Source: JBFFZF01 sp050732695
Lineage (GTDB): Bacteria; Gemmatimonadota; Gemmatimonadetes; Longimicrobiales; RSA9
Direction: 5' to 3'
Assembly: GCA_050732695.1 (NCBI GenBank)
Contig: JBOHRL010000064.1
Location: 1 to 64,000 of the forward strand
Length of the DNA stretch: 64,000 nt
A program made the translations under genes and the position numbers. Positions 1 to 8,511 of this stretch are shown here, piece by piece; position 1 is the stretch's first letter, and each line of letters starts with the position of its first letter. The notes beneath the pieces are model-generated. The model had not been told where the DNA came from. It worked only from the letters and a program-made list of their open reading frames with translations, and ran no database searches.

Positions 1-148
1 CGCGTACGCGGCGGGCAAGATGTCGAAGTTCAAGATCCGGGTCCTTGTGGGCGACCGGGTCACCCTGCACATGTCTCCCTACGATCTTTCGCGTGGCCGG
101 ATCGTATACCGTCACAAGGCGGGCGACGCGCGGCCGCAGTCATCGTAG
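1..148 (+). CDS. infA: Translation initiation factor IF-1, C-terminal part (5' end outside window)
   Basis: The frame is open from base 2 and ends at the TAG at 146-148. The 48 visible residues match the C-terminal two thirds of the IF-1 OB-fold: GKMSKFKIRVLVGDRVTLHM followed by SPYDLSRGRIVYRHK, the family's near-invariant ending. IF-1 occupies the ribosomal A site during initiation and acts with IF-2 and IF-3. A short tail (AGDARPQSS) extends past the usual end. The start lies upstream of the window. The recognition is firm because the SPYDLSRGRIVYR block is highly conserved. Confidence 0.93.
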   Translation, partial: AYAAGKMSKFKIRVLVGDRVTLHMSPYDLSRGRIVYRHKAGDARPQSS

Positions 149-190
149 GTCTCGGAAGTGGTAGACTCGCACGGTATGAGTTCGCCGAGT

Positions 191-571
191 TCAACGTTCT
201 ACCAACCTGAACTTGACAACGCGCGGGAATGGAAACGGTGTGGAAACAAAGACGTGCTTCCCATCTACTGTTGCGGCAACCCCTCGTACTTTTCCTTCGA
301 CGGGAACGATTGCTGAACCGAGATACTGCCCGTCGTTTGTAAAGACGTCCAGATAGTGCACGACCTCGGTGATGCGGTCCCGTTCCCACATGGCACGATG
401 ATAGAGGATTCCCAGGCGATCGGGTCCGAGAGGGACGGCGGTACGCGTTCCTGTCGGACTTACCCGAATCGGCCCGGACGCGGGTTGACCCATGAATGGC
501 CGCAATTCGGGTCTTCTCTCTGACCCGAAGCAGGTCCCACCTCCTGGCGTCGCATGGGCGAGCATGGGCAT
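191..571 (-). pseudogene. Fragment of a 6-bladed beta-propeller protein (C-terminal end)
   Basis: The last ~80 residues of this frame read as the final blade of a 6-bladed propeller lipoprotein, with a DVFTNDGQYLGSAIVP strand and a VAATVDGKHVFVST turn before the end. They resemble the C-terminus of the intact propeller gene at 52927-54117. Intact members run about 350-400 aa and carry a signal peptide. Here only ~126 codons are open, there is no signal peptide, and the first ~45 residues look like read-through of unrelated DNA. The 5' part also overlaps the broken sigma-factor gene on the other strand. I infer a 5'-truncated remnant; propeller homology probably begins near 490. Confidence 0.5.
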
Positions 572-1111
572 TGGCCATCATGCAGCGCCGTCGCTGACGA
601 CCGCTTGGAATCAAGCGGGATCGAAGCGCACTATGCCGCCCATCACGTCTGGATGGTCGACTCGGCAGCGGTGATGCTGGCGGACCATGACGCAGCCTGG
701 GATGCGGTGCATGCTGTTCTTCTGAGTGTGTAAAGCGGCACTCGACCATTGAAGGAGATCGACCGGCGCTACCTCTTCGTTTCGTTGCGAAACGAGTGCG
801 TTCGTGAGATCGACCGGCAGAAGCGCGTTCTCCGAATGTCCGAATCCGATCCTTTGGAACTCATTCAGGGCCCATTCCTTGGAACGGCTTCGCTGGAGCG
901 CGGTGCGGAGCAGGCGAAGATCGATGAGCGACTCGCTGAACGCCTGCGGCATCTCCCGCCGAGACGCCGAGCCGTGATCCAGGCTCGAGCACACGGATTG
1001 AGCTATGCAGAGATCGCTACGCGTCTTGGTATTTCGATGAAGACCGTCTGCTCCCACATCCAGAAGGCCAGGGCTATTTCAAAGCGAGAGGGAGAGGCAA
1101 CCACCAATTGA
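554..1111 (+). pseudogene. ECF-type sigma-70 factor interrupted by an in-frame TAA
   Basis: An ATG at 554 opens a frame whose codons read like sigma region 2: IEAHYAAHHVWMVDSA, then HDAAWDAVHAVLLSV. TAA at 731-733 follows directly. The same frame continues through SGTRP into LKEIDRRYLFVSLRNECVRE, the usual end of region 2 and linker, and then region 4 with a helix-turn-helix (LSYAEIATRLGISMKTVCSH). Alignment continuity on both sides of the stop, without a frameshift, argues for one ancestral ~185 aa gene with a nonsense mutation. The part after the stop could restart at TTG 749 and give a 120 aa protein lacking region 2, which should not recognise a -10 element. It is not next to a visible anti-sigma gene. 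Confidence 0.72.
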
Positions 1112-1378
1112 TGGCCCGCTCCGAGATGCGCTCCGACCAGTTCGGAGCTGGCCGGACACGCCGTTGTTCCTTGCACTTGTGCAGTACCGGGGCCAGGGCC
1201 AACGACCAGTTTGAATCGAAGTCACGATCGTCGCTGAGGAAAGGTCCTGCCCCGGTGGCGGCGTTTCGAGTGGCTCCCGGGCGGCTGCCTGTTGCTTCGG
1301 GGTTTCCCGCGCCGTAAGCTGAGCCGGAGCCGGGAGTTCCCGGCAGCGAGTTTCCATTCTGATCCGAGGGGGACCCTC

Positions 1379-4318
1379 ATGTGGCGCACGTTGGCACCGG
1401 TACGCCGGCTGGCCCTGTCGCTGTTCCTGCCGGCCGCGCTCCTGGGTCCGGCGACGGCTGCTCTCGCGCAGGCGACGCAGCAACGCATTGACGAAGAGTA
1501 CACGCGCAAGATCCGCGAGTATCTACAGGACGCGCGCATCTCGACCGAGCTGGTGGACCATCTGCCTGCGTCGGATGTCGTTCCCACGCCGCTCTCCTTC
1601 CTCGGCCGCATTGTCGGCACGCCCGGCGAGCTGACCTATGCGAAGGACATTCATCGTTACATGAAGGCGGTGGACGATGCGTCGGACCGTGTCGCGATGT
1701 GGACGATCGGCCAGACGGAGGAGGGCCGCGACATGGTGCTGGTCGCGATTGCCGATGAGGCGACGATCCGCGACCTCGACCGGTACAGGACGATGATTGC
1801 CGGACTCACGGATCCTCGCCGCACATCGGAGGAGCAGGCGCGCCAGCTCATCCAGACGGCCAAGCCCATCTACTGGATCACGACCGGCATGCACTCGGGT
1901 GAGAACGGCGGTCCCGAGATGGTGATGGAGCTGGCCTACCGCCTTGCCGTCGAGGAAACACCGTACATCCAGACGATTCGTAACAACGTGATCACGCTGA
2001 TCACGCCTGTGATCGAGGTGGACGGCCGTGAGAAGCAGGTCGACACATACTACTTCAACAAGAAGCGGCCCCAGGGGGAGGGGCGGTTGCCGCTGATGTA
2101 CTGGGGCAAGTACGTCGCGCACGACAACAACCGCGACGGCATGGGTCAGTTCCTGGCCCTGACGCGCAACGTGACGAAGACGTATCTGGAATGGAAGCCC
2201 ACGATCATGCACGATCTCCACGAGGCGCAGACGTACCTGTACGCCTCGACCGGAACCGGTCCCTACAACGAATCGATCGATCCGATCACGATCGACGAGT
2301 GGTGGCTGCTCGCGAAGACGGAAGTCATGGAGATGACGAAGCGCGGCGTGCCTGGCGTGTGGACGTACGGCTTCTACGATGGCTGGACGCCGAACTACAT
2401 GTTCTTCATCGCACATTCGCACAATGCGATCGGCCGCTTCTACGAAGTCCAGAGTTACGGCCCGGACAATTACGTGGTACGACCGGGTGCATCGACGACG
2501 AGCCGCGAGTGGTTCCGGCCGAACCCGCCCCTGCCCACGATCAACTGGGGCCCGCGCAACAACACGAACATCCAGCAATCGGCGCTGCTCATTGCGCTGA
2601 ACCACGTAGGGCGCAACAAGGATCTGTATCTCGAGAACTACTGGCTTAAGAACAAACGGGCGGTCGCGAAGGGGACCGACGGGCCGATCCACGCGTGGGT
2701 GGTCCCGGCGGACCAGCGGCGCAAGGCTGACGCGGCGGACGCGATCAACGCGCTGCGCACGCAGGGGCTCGAAGTTCACGCGGCCGAGTCCGCATTCCGA
2801 GCAGGCGACGTCCAGGTCGCGGCCGGTGACTGGATCATCCGTGCGGACCAGCCCTATCGGACACTGGCCGAGATGTACTTTTCGCTCCAGAACTTCTCTC
2901 CGGAGAATCCTCGCCCGTACGATGACACCGGCTGGACGTTCCAGCTCATGCGCAACATCGAGATCAAGCCGGTCACGGACACGGCCATTCTCGGCCAGCG
3001 TATGGCCATGCTTACGGCGGACGCGCACGCGCGTGGCGGTGTGACCGGCAACGGCAACGTGATTGTCGTGGATCATACGACGGATAACAACCTGATCACA
3101 TTCCGCTACCGGTTCCCGAACGTGCGCATGCAGGCGGCCGAGCAGGACTTCGAGGCGAACGGCCACAGCTTCCGGGCCGGCGCGTTCGTGATCCCGGACG
3201 CGAATCGTGGCCAGCTCGAGCCGGTTCTCACGGAACTCGGGTTGTCCGGCTTCGCGATGAATGCGGCACCGAACGTCCCGATGCACGAGCTGGATCTGCC
3301 GCGCATCGGTTACGTCCATGCCTGGCAGCGCACGCAGGACGAGGGCTGGGTGCGCGCCGCATTCGACACGTACGGCGTTCCCTATGAGTACTTCGCCGAT
3401 CAGAAGCTGCGTGAAGGCGATCTGCGCGCAAAGTACGATGTGATCGTCTATCCGCACGTCGGCGGCAATGCGCAAGCGATGGTGAACGGCATCGCGATGA
3501 CCGGGACCATGCCGCTCCCCTATCGCAAGACGGCCGAGACACCCAACCTCGGTGCGCAGGACGAGAGTGACGACATCCGCGGCGGCATGGGTATCGAAGG
3601 ACTGATGGCGCTCTATGCGTTTGTGCAGGCCGGCGGCACGCTGCTGGTCGAGGGCGCGACATCGACCATATTCCCCGAGTACAACCTCACGACGGGCGTC
3701 ACGGTCGAGGAGCCCGATGACCTGTTCGTGCGCGGCTCGATTCTACGTGGCATCATCGCCGATCCGGCGAGCCCGATTGCATACGGCTACGCGGGCGGCC
3801 AATTGCCGGTCTACTTCAACCAGTCGCCCGTTCTGAACGCGGGCGGCACGGGTGGCGGCGGCTTCGGTCGCGGCGGCCGTGGCGGGCCGGGCCAGAATAC
3901 GACGCCCATGGCGACTCGCCTTCAACTGTCGCAGTGGGATACGACTGCGGCTGGTCGTGGCGCGGGACAGGCCGGGGGCGGGGGCGGAGGTGGTGGCGGA
4001 GGTGGCCGGGGCGGATTCGGCGGTGGCGATCCGGGCGACCGGCCGCGCGTCGTACTGCGCTTCCCTGCGGATGCGAGTGACATGCTGCTCTCCGGCACAC
4101 TGCTGAACGGCGAATCGTTGGAGAACCGCGCGCAGGTCGTGGACGTCCCCGTCGGCGAAGGCCACGTCGTGATGTTCGGGATCCGGCCGTTCTGGCGCTG
4201 GCAGACGCACGGTACCTACTTCCTCGGTTTCAATACGCTGCTCAACTGGAACGACCTGGACGCCGGGCGCGCGCCTGTCGCGGACCGGGCGACATCGAGC
4301 GAGCCTTCGAGGAACTGA
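1379..4318 (+). CDS. Secreted M14-family zinc carboxypeptidase-like protein
   Basis: This is a 979-residue predicted exported metallopeptidase. The ATG at 1379 follows GAGGGGG and starts a signal peptide ending near ALAQA; an in-frame extension upstream to 1292 lacks any signal-like character. The M14 zinc-binding pair HxxE is visible as GMHSGENGG (~residue 170), and a later His lies in IMHDLHEAQTY (~residue 278). These residues would bind zinc to cleave C-terminal residues or amide bonds. The catalytic Glu could not be placed with certainty. The C-terminal half resembles a glutamine-amidotransferase-like domain (YVHAW, then a VIVYPHVGG segment) and carries an extreme Gly-rich insertion at ~820-885. 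M14 enzymes of about 900-1000 aa are common in Gemmatimonadota-type genomes. Substrate is unknown. Confidence 0.88.
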   Translation: MWRTLAPVRRLALSLFLPAALLGPATAALAQATQQRIDEEYTRKIREYLQDARISTELVDHLPASDVVPTPLSFLGRIVGTPGELTYAKDIHRYMKAVDDASDRVAMWTIGQTEEGRDMVLVAIADEATIRDLDRYRTMIAGLTDPRRTSEEQARQLIQTAKPIYWITTGMHSGENGGPEMVMELAYRLAVEETPYIQTIRNNVITLITPVIEVDGREKQVDTYYFNKKRPQGEGRLPLMYWGKYVAHDNNRDGMGQFLALTRNVTKTYLEWKPTIMHDLHEAQTYLYASTGTGPYNESIDPITIDEWWLLAKTEVMEMTKRGVPGVWTYGFYDGWTPNYMFFIAHSHNAIGRFYEVQSYGPDNYVVRPGASTTSREWFRPNPPLPTINWGPRNNTNIQQSALLIALNHVGRNKDLYLENYWLKNKRAVAKGTDGPIHAWVVPADQRRKADAADAINALRTQGLEVHAAESAFRAGDVQVAAGDWIIRADQPYRTLAEMYFSLQNFSPENPRPYDDTGWTFQLMRNIEIKPVTDTAILGQRMAMLTADAHARGGVTGNGNVIVVDHTTDNNLITFRYRFPNVRMQAAEQDFEANGHSFRAGAFVIPDANRGQLEPVLTELGLSGFAMNAAPNVPMHELDLPRIGYVHAWQRTQDEGWVRAAFDTYGVPYEYFADQKLREGDLRAKYDVIVYPHVGGNAQAMVNGIAMTGTMPLPYRKTAETPNLGAQDESDDIRGGMGIEGLMALYAFVQAGGTLLVEGATSTIFPEYNLTTGVTVEEPDDLFVRGSILRGIIADPASPIAYGYAGGQLPVYFNQSPVLNAGGTGGGGFGRGGRGGPGQNTTPMATRLQLSQWDTTAAGRGAGQAGGGGGGGGGGGRGGFGGGDPGDRPRVVLRFPADASDMLLSGTLLNGESLENRAQVVDVPVGEGHVVMFGIRPFWRWQTHGTYFLGFNTLLNWNDLDAGRAPVADRATSSEPSRN

Positions 4319-4559
4319 AGGATTCTCGAACGCGGCCCGGAGTGTCCTCGTACCGGGAACTGCGTCCAGTTCTGCGGGACCGAGGTCCGAGCGGAATTCA
4401 TCGTAGCCGAGGAGCGAAGTCGCCACGGCAAGTCAGTCGTGGAGATTACTCATGCTCCTATGCACCGGCTGCATGCTTGCAACCCTGGGTTGCGAGCGCC
4501 GGCTTGATCCTTCCGAAGCGCCAACGGTCGGATTCTTTGCCGTTGGAAGGATCGAACTG

Positions 4560-4866
4560 GATGAGCGGCAAGAGCGGACGCGCGAGTTCGGCCTGCGCAT
4601 GGCGCTCGGTGCGCGCGAAGGCCAGGTCCTGGCCATGGTTCTCCGCGAAGGCGCATGGATGGCAGGCCTCGGCGTGCTCGTCGGCGGACTCGCCTCTGTC
4701 ATACTCGCCCGGTTCCTGCGGGGTCTGCTGTTCGATGTCGGCCCGGGCGACGCCCGGATCCACAGCGCCGTCGCGTTGCTCTTCGTGTTTGTGGCACTGT
4801 TCGCTGCGTGGCTTCCTGCCCGGCGCGCGACCCGCCCACCCGGCGGACGCCCTCCGCAACGAATGA
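4560..4866 (+). pseudogene. Frameshifted C-terminal remnant of an ADOP/MacB-type ABC permease
   Basis: In one frame the text reads RTREFGLRMALGAREGQVL, then two hydrophobic helices, then AAWLPARRATR. This is the terminal FtsX domain of ADOP permeases. The expected ending (ADALRNE, stop at 4866) is found only after a shift to another frame near 4835-4845. The intact homologue in this window (37149-39569) has the same order: TRELGVRMAMGAR, then CWIPARRATR, then EALRYE. Everything upstream of about residue 700 of the ~800 aa family is absent. The remnant sits between the M14 peptidase and the dimethylargininase operon. An open frame over 4452-4907 exists, but its first ~35 and last ~15 residues are not permease-like. 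Confidence 0.72.
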
Positions 4867-4990
4867 GTCGGTCGTGGACGGTGACCATCGTTCGATCTGA
4901 AAGGTGAACGTATAAGGTATCTTGCGACCGTGCCGGGTCGCTGTCATTCTCGGGTATGGCCGCTGCGCCCGTCTCGAGAAGTGCTGCCCT

Positions 4991-5761
4991 GTGACCACTC
5001 GATTGGCTCTGACGCGGCCGGTCAGTCCGGCCATTGTGCATTGCGAGTTGACGCACCTCGCGCGCGAACCGATCGATGTGAAGGTCGCGCGCGATCAGCA
5101 CCTCGCGTACGAGGTCGCGTTGACTTCACTCGGTTGTACGCTCGTCCGCGTTCCCGAGGCGCCTGACCTCCCTGATTCTGTCTTTGTCGAGGATACTGCT
5201 GTAGTACTCGATGAACTCGCGATCATCACGCACCCGGGAGCCCCCTCGCGACGTGCCGAACTCGATGGCGTTGCCGATGCGCTCGCCCGCTACCGGGCGC
5301 TGTGCTGGATCCAACCGCCCGCTACGCTCGATGGCGGCGACGTCTTCGTCATGGAACGGCGAATCTTTGTGGGCCGATCCGGCAGGACCAACGCCGACGG
5401 CATTGAACAGCTGCGCACGATTGTCGCTCCGTTTCAGTACGAGGTGCACATCGTCGAACAGCACGACTGCCTTCATCTGAAGACTGCCGCCTCTCCGGTC
5501 GCAGCTGGAACGCTCCTCATCCACCGGGACTGGGTCGATACCGATGCGTTTCGCGAGTTCGAGCTCATCGACATCGATCGAGAGGAGCCCTTCGCGGCGA
5601 ATGCAGTACTCGTCGGCAATGATGTCATCTGTGCCGCCGAGTTCCCGCGCACGCGCGAGGTGCTCGTGCGCCGCGGCATTTCCGTAACGCCCGTGCCGGC
5701 TTCGGAACTCGCGAAAGCGGAGGGCGGCGTGACTTGCTGTAGCATTGTATTCGAGCCATGA
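4991..5761 (+). CDS. N(G),N(G)-dimethylarginine dimethylaminohydrolase (DDAH)
   Basis: This 256-residue pentein-fold hydrolase converts methylated arginines to citrulline plus methylamine or dimethylamine. From the GTG at 4991, the catalytic His falls at residue 162 (CLHLKT) and the nucleophilic Cys at 249 (GGVTCC), the same numbers as in the Pseudomonas enzyme. This supports that start over the longer frame from 4922. Acidic substrate-binding segments are visible (DSVFVEDTAVV, LDGGDVF). There is no signal peptide, so it is probably cytoplasmic. It is the first gene of a three-gene overlapping unit with an NTF2-like protein and a small exported protein. An arginine-deiminase-like role on unmethylated arginine is less likely given the length. 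Confidence 0.9.
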   Translation: MTTRLALTRPVSPAIVHCELTHLAREPIDVKVARDQHLAYEVALTSLGCTLVRVPEAPDLPDSVFVEDTAVVLDELAIITHPGAPSRRAELDGVADALARYRALCWIQPPATLDGGDVFVMERRIFVGRSGRTNADGIEQLRTIVAPFQYEVHIVEQHDCLHLKTAASPVAAGTLLIHRDWVDTDAFREFELIDIDREEPFAANAVLVGNDVICAAEFPRTREVLVRRGISVTPVPASELAKAEGGVTCCSIVFEP

Positions 5762-6114
5762 GCAGCGGACCGCACGGTGCACCTGGCGCATCCGGTCCTG
5801 CATTTGTGCCGCGACGGCTACACGCGCGTTGCTTCGATGCCGATGTCGTCCTTGTGCCGCCCGGCTTCAACGCACGTCTCGCTGGACGCGCCGCCGTCAT
5901 CGACACCTACCGCGAGTTCCTCGATAACGCGACGATTCACGAGTTCGAGTTGCTCGAACCCACGGTCGACGTTTTCGCAACGACCGCCGTCGGGACCTGT
6001 CCATGGACGACCGAATATTCCGTGAACGGCCGCCGCTGGAAGGCGAATGGCCACGACGTGTTCGCCCTGCGAGAGACCGATGGTCAATGGCGAGGAATCG
6101 ACCGGTATGCGTAA
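5758..6114 (+). CDS. SnoaL/NTF2-like small protein
   Basis: This 118-residue protein overlaps the dimethylargininase stop by ATGA, so translation is probably coupled. The pattern of an N-terminal helix containing GRAAVIDTYREFL, then beta strands (TVDVFATTAVGTCPWTTEY, SVNGRRWKANGHDVFAL) and a C-terminal DGQWRGIDRYA, is that of DUF4440/SnoaL-type cone folds. Members are either small enzymes or ligand-binding domains. No catalytic residue set could be assigned, so no reaction is proposed. The gene has the same GC and codon character as its neighbours. Confidence 0.65.
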   Translation: MSSGPHGAPGASGPAFVPRRLHARCFDADVVLVPPGFNARLAGRAAVIDTYREFLDNATIHEFELLEPTVDVFATTAVGTCPWTTEYSVNGRRWKANGHDVFALRETDGQWRGIDRYA

Positions 6115-6601
6115 ACGGTTCATTGTACGATTCATGGGAGTCGTCCTTGCCGGCGCACTTCTGCTCACCGGGCCAGCCACGGCTTGCGCTCAGGCGCCTG
6201 AACGGGCGCCCGTGTCCGCGTTCCTGATCGAGACGGTGGGTGGCACAGTCGGCTCAGCCGCCGGGTTTGGGATTGCACTCGCGCTGACCGGTCCCGATGA
6301 TTGCCACAGCGATGACCTCGCCTGCACACTCCGAAGACTCGGCATTTCACTCCTCGCCAGTGCAGGGGGTGCCGCAACGGGTGATGTGCTCGCGGGGAAC
6401 ATGGCGGACACACGGCCATCCCCGCTGGGTGCGACGATCGGCTCCCTCGCCGGCATCGCTGCCGGCGTTGGGATTGTACACCTGTTCTCCGAAGAACTCG
6501 ACATCACCCGCAGCGATGCCGCGCTCTTCGTCAGCTACAGTCTGAGCCAGGGCATCTTGACCGCTCTGGGATCGAGGCTCGCGGCATGGATCCGAGATTG
6601 A
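6107..6601 (+). CDS. Small exported or membrane-associated hypothetical protein
   Basis: The ATG at 6107 overlaps the stop of the preceding gene (ATGCGTAA), so this is the third cistron of the dimethylargininase unit. The 164-residue product begins with a basic N-region (MRKRF) and a hydrophobic stretch ending near ACAQA, a likely signal peptide. The mature part alternates Gly/Ala-rich hydrophobic segments (GGTVGSAAGFGIALALTG, LGATIGSLAGIAAGVGIVHL) with short polar loops. A Cys pair (CHSDDLAC) could form a disulphide. The pattern is glycine-zipper-like and suggests envelope location. I do not recognise a family. Confidence 0.6.
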   Translation: MRKRFIVRFMGVVLAGALLLTGPATACAQAPERAPVSAFLIETVGGTVGSAAGFGIALALTGPDDCHSDDLACTLRRLGISLLASAGGAATGDVLAGNMADTRPSPLGATIGSLAGIAAGVGIVHLFSEELDITRSDAALFVSYSLSQGILTALGSRLAAWIRD

Positions 6602-6714
6602 CGGCATCGCGGCTCAGCGCCGCGAGGTCCGGCAGGATGATCCGCTCGATCGACTGAGGTTCGATCAGCGGTCGCACAGCGGATGGCGTGCATTCGTCAG
6701 GCCGAGGGAGAGGA

Positions 6715-8511
6715 TCAACGATAGGCGCGAGCCTGTATGTCGTACAATTCCGCATACAGGCCGGCTCGCGTGATGAGCCGGGCATGGGACCCGGCTTCTA
6801 CAACTCGCGTCCCGTCCAGAACGACGATGAGGTCTGCCATCCGGACGGTCGAGAACCGGTGTGAGACGAGCACTGTGATGCGGCCGGCGACGCTGGAGTG
6901 CGCGGTGTCGCGTGACTGTGCGGCGAAGCGTTCGAACAGCGCGTGTTCCGTCTCGGCGTCGAGGGCCGCTGTCGGTTCATCGAGCACGAGAAGGAGTGGG
7001 TCATCGCGCATGAAGCCACGGGCGAGGGCCAGCTTCTGCCACTGACCCCAGGAAAGCTCGACGCCGCCTTCCCATGCAGGCCCGAGCTGGGTGTCGAGCT
7101 GCCTGGGCAGCCGCGTGATGACATCGCGGGCACCACCGCGGTCCATGGCAACCTCCAATGCCACGGTATTATCCATGCGCGGTTCATCACCCAGTCCGAT
7201 CGTCGTGCGGGCGAGGAACTCGTAGCGCATGAAGTCCTGGAAGGTGCCTGCGATGCGGGCCCGCCACGCGTCGGCGGGAATGCGCTCGAGGTCGGCGCCA
7301 TCGACGGTGATGCGGCCGCTGGTCGGTTCATGGAACCGGCACAGCAGCTTGACGAGTGTCGTCTTGCCAGCGCCGTTCTCGCCAACGATCGCGACGACGG
7401 TGCCGGCGGGCAGCTCAAGTTCGATGTCTTCGAGAACGAGCTTGTCAGTGCCCGGGTAGCGAAACGAAACGTGGTCGAGCCGGATCCCGCGTTGGAGGCG
7501 GGCGGGCGCTGGCAGATCGGGCGCACGGCGCTCCGCTCGAGCATGATCCTCGAGCCACGCCAATCGTTGCGCGGCGTCGAGACACCAGCGCAGGAACTCG
7601 GCCTCGGCGGCTGTCATGCCGAGGTAACGTGAAAGATTGGCGCCAGCCGCGAGCACGAGCAGCACATCACCGGTCGGAGCACGCAGAATCATCGCCGTGA
7701 ACACGATCGCACTCACGTACGCGATGCCGAACAGCGTCCATGCGGCGACATGCCACGCGGCACTGGTCCACCGCGCGACAGAGACGCGCGCGAACCAGGC
7801 ATCCCACGCGGCCCGCCGCCGTTCCGTGACCAGCGCGCCAATGCGCATAACACGGAGTTCCTTGGCGGGCCCGGCGGTTGCGCCGAGATCGAACAGGTGG
7901 CGCGCCAGCCGGCGGTACTGTGCCGCGCCTTCGTCCGTGGCGCGTTCGACGCCTGCACGCTTTGATGAAGTCACGATGGGCGGCAACGCGAACAGGGCGA
8001 GGATGGCCAGCGCGGGGTGAACCCAGACGAGCAGACCGACGGTGATCGCGACGCGGGCAAGAGAACCGGCCGTCCCCATTGCGGACAGGTACAGGTGATT
8101 GAGCAGGAACGCCTGGTCACGCAGGATCTGGAGCCGATCCAGGTACTCGGGTCGCTCGTGGTGCTCGATCGTCGTGACGGTTGCCTGAAGCCGAACCACA
8201 TGCGATTCGATCGCAATCGTCGCGCGTTCACGAAAGAGGAACTGGATGCGCTCGCCGACAAGGCGCAGAAGCCAGGCCAGCGCGCCCGAGGCTGCGAGGC
8301 CGACCGCGGCCCACGTGATCAGCGTCGCGCGAGCCTCGACCACGCCCTGAGCAAGGAACTTGAGCCACAACGCGCCGAGCGCGTCCGGAATGAACGACGT
8401 GGTCACGAGAAAGAAGGAGACGACGAGCAGTCGCGGTTCGGCCCGGTAGGCCAGCTTCAAGGCACGGACCAGGGCCTGTGCCTTGCCCGGCAGCTCAGGC
8501 GTCGTATGCAT
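6715..8511 (-). CDS. ABC exporter half-transporter B (TMD-NBD fusion) with atypical signature
   Basis: A 598-residue half-transporter. An N-terminal six-helix exporter domain (~1-330) precedes an ATPase domain with Walker A GENGAGKTT (~378), Walker B LLLVLDEPTAALD and H-loop VSHRFSTVR. The ABC signature, normally LSGGQ, reads LSWGQ (~485), a bulky Trp in place of Gly. The start lies 17 bases inside the end of the upstream half-transporter, so the two are surely co-translated and probably form a heterodimer. The cargo cannot be read from sequence. The genes upstream encode a matching half and a nuclease-like lipoprotein. Confidence 0.88.
   Translation of the reverse strand: MHTTPELPGKAQALVRALKLAYRAEPRLLVVSFFLVTTSFIPDALGALWLKFLAQGVVEARATLITWAAVGLAASGALAWLLRLVGERIQFLFRERATIAIESHVVRLQATVTTIEHHERPEYLDRLQILRDQAFLLNHLYLSAMGTAGSLARVAITVGLLVWVHPALAILALFALPPIVTSSKRAGVERATDEGAAQYRRLARHLFDLGATAGPAKELRVMRIGALVTERRRAAWDAWFARVSVARWTSAAWHVAAWTLFGIAYVSAIVFTAMILRAPTGDVLLVLAAGANLSRYLGMTAAEAEFLRWCLDAAQRLAWLEDHARAERRAPDLPAPARLQRGIRLDHVSFRYPGTDKLVLEDIELELPAGTVVAIVGENGAGKTTLVKLLCRFHEPTSGRITVDGADLERIPADAWRARIAGTFQDFMRYEFLARTTIGLGDEPRMDNTVALEVAMDRGGARDVITRLPRQLDTQLGPAWEGGVELSWGQWQKLALARGFMRDDPLLLVLDEPTAALDAETEHALFERFAAQSRDTAHSSVAGRITVLVSHRFSTVRMADLIVVLDGTRVVEAGSHARLITRAGLYAELYDIQARAYR

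Noticed and set aside
60..749. Minus-strand open frame covering the start of the window
   Set aside because: Arg-rich with no domain, and it crosses infA and the sigma-factor remnant.
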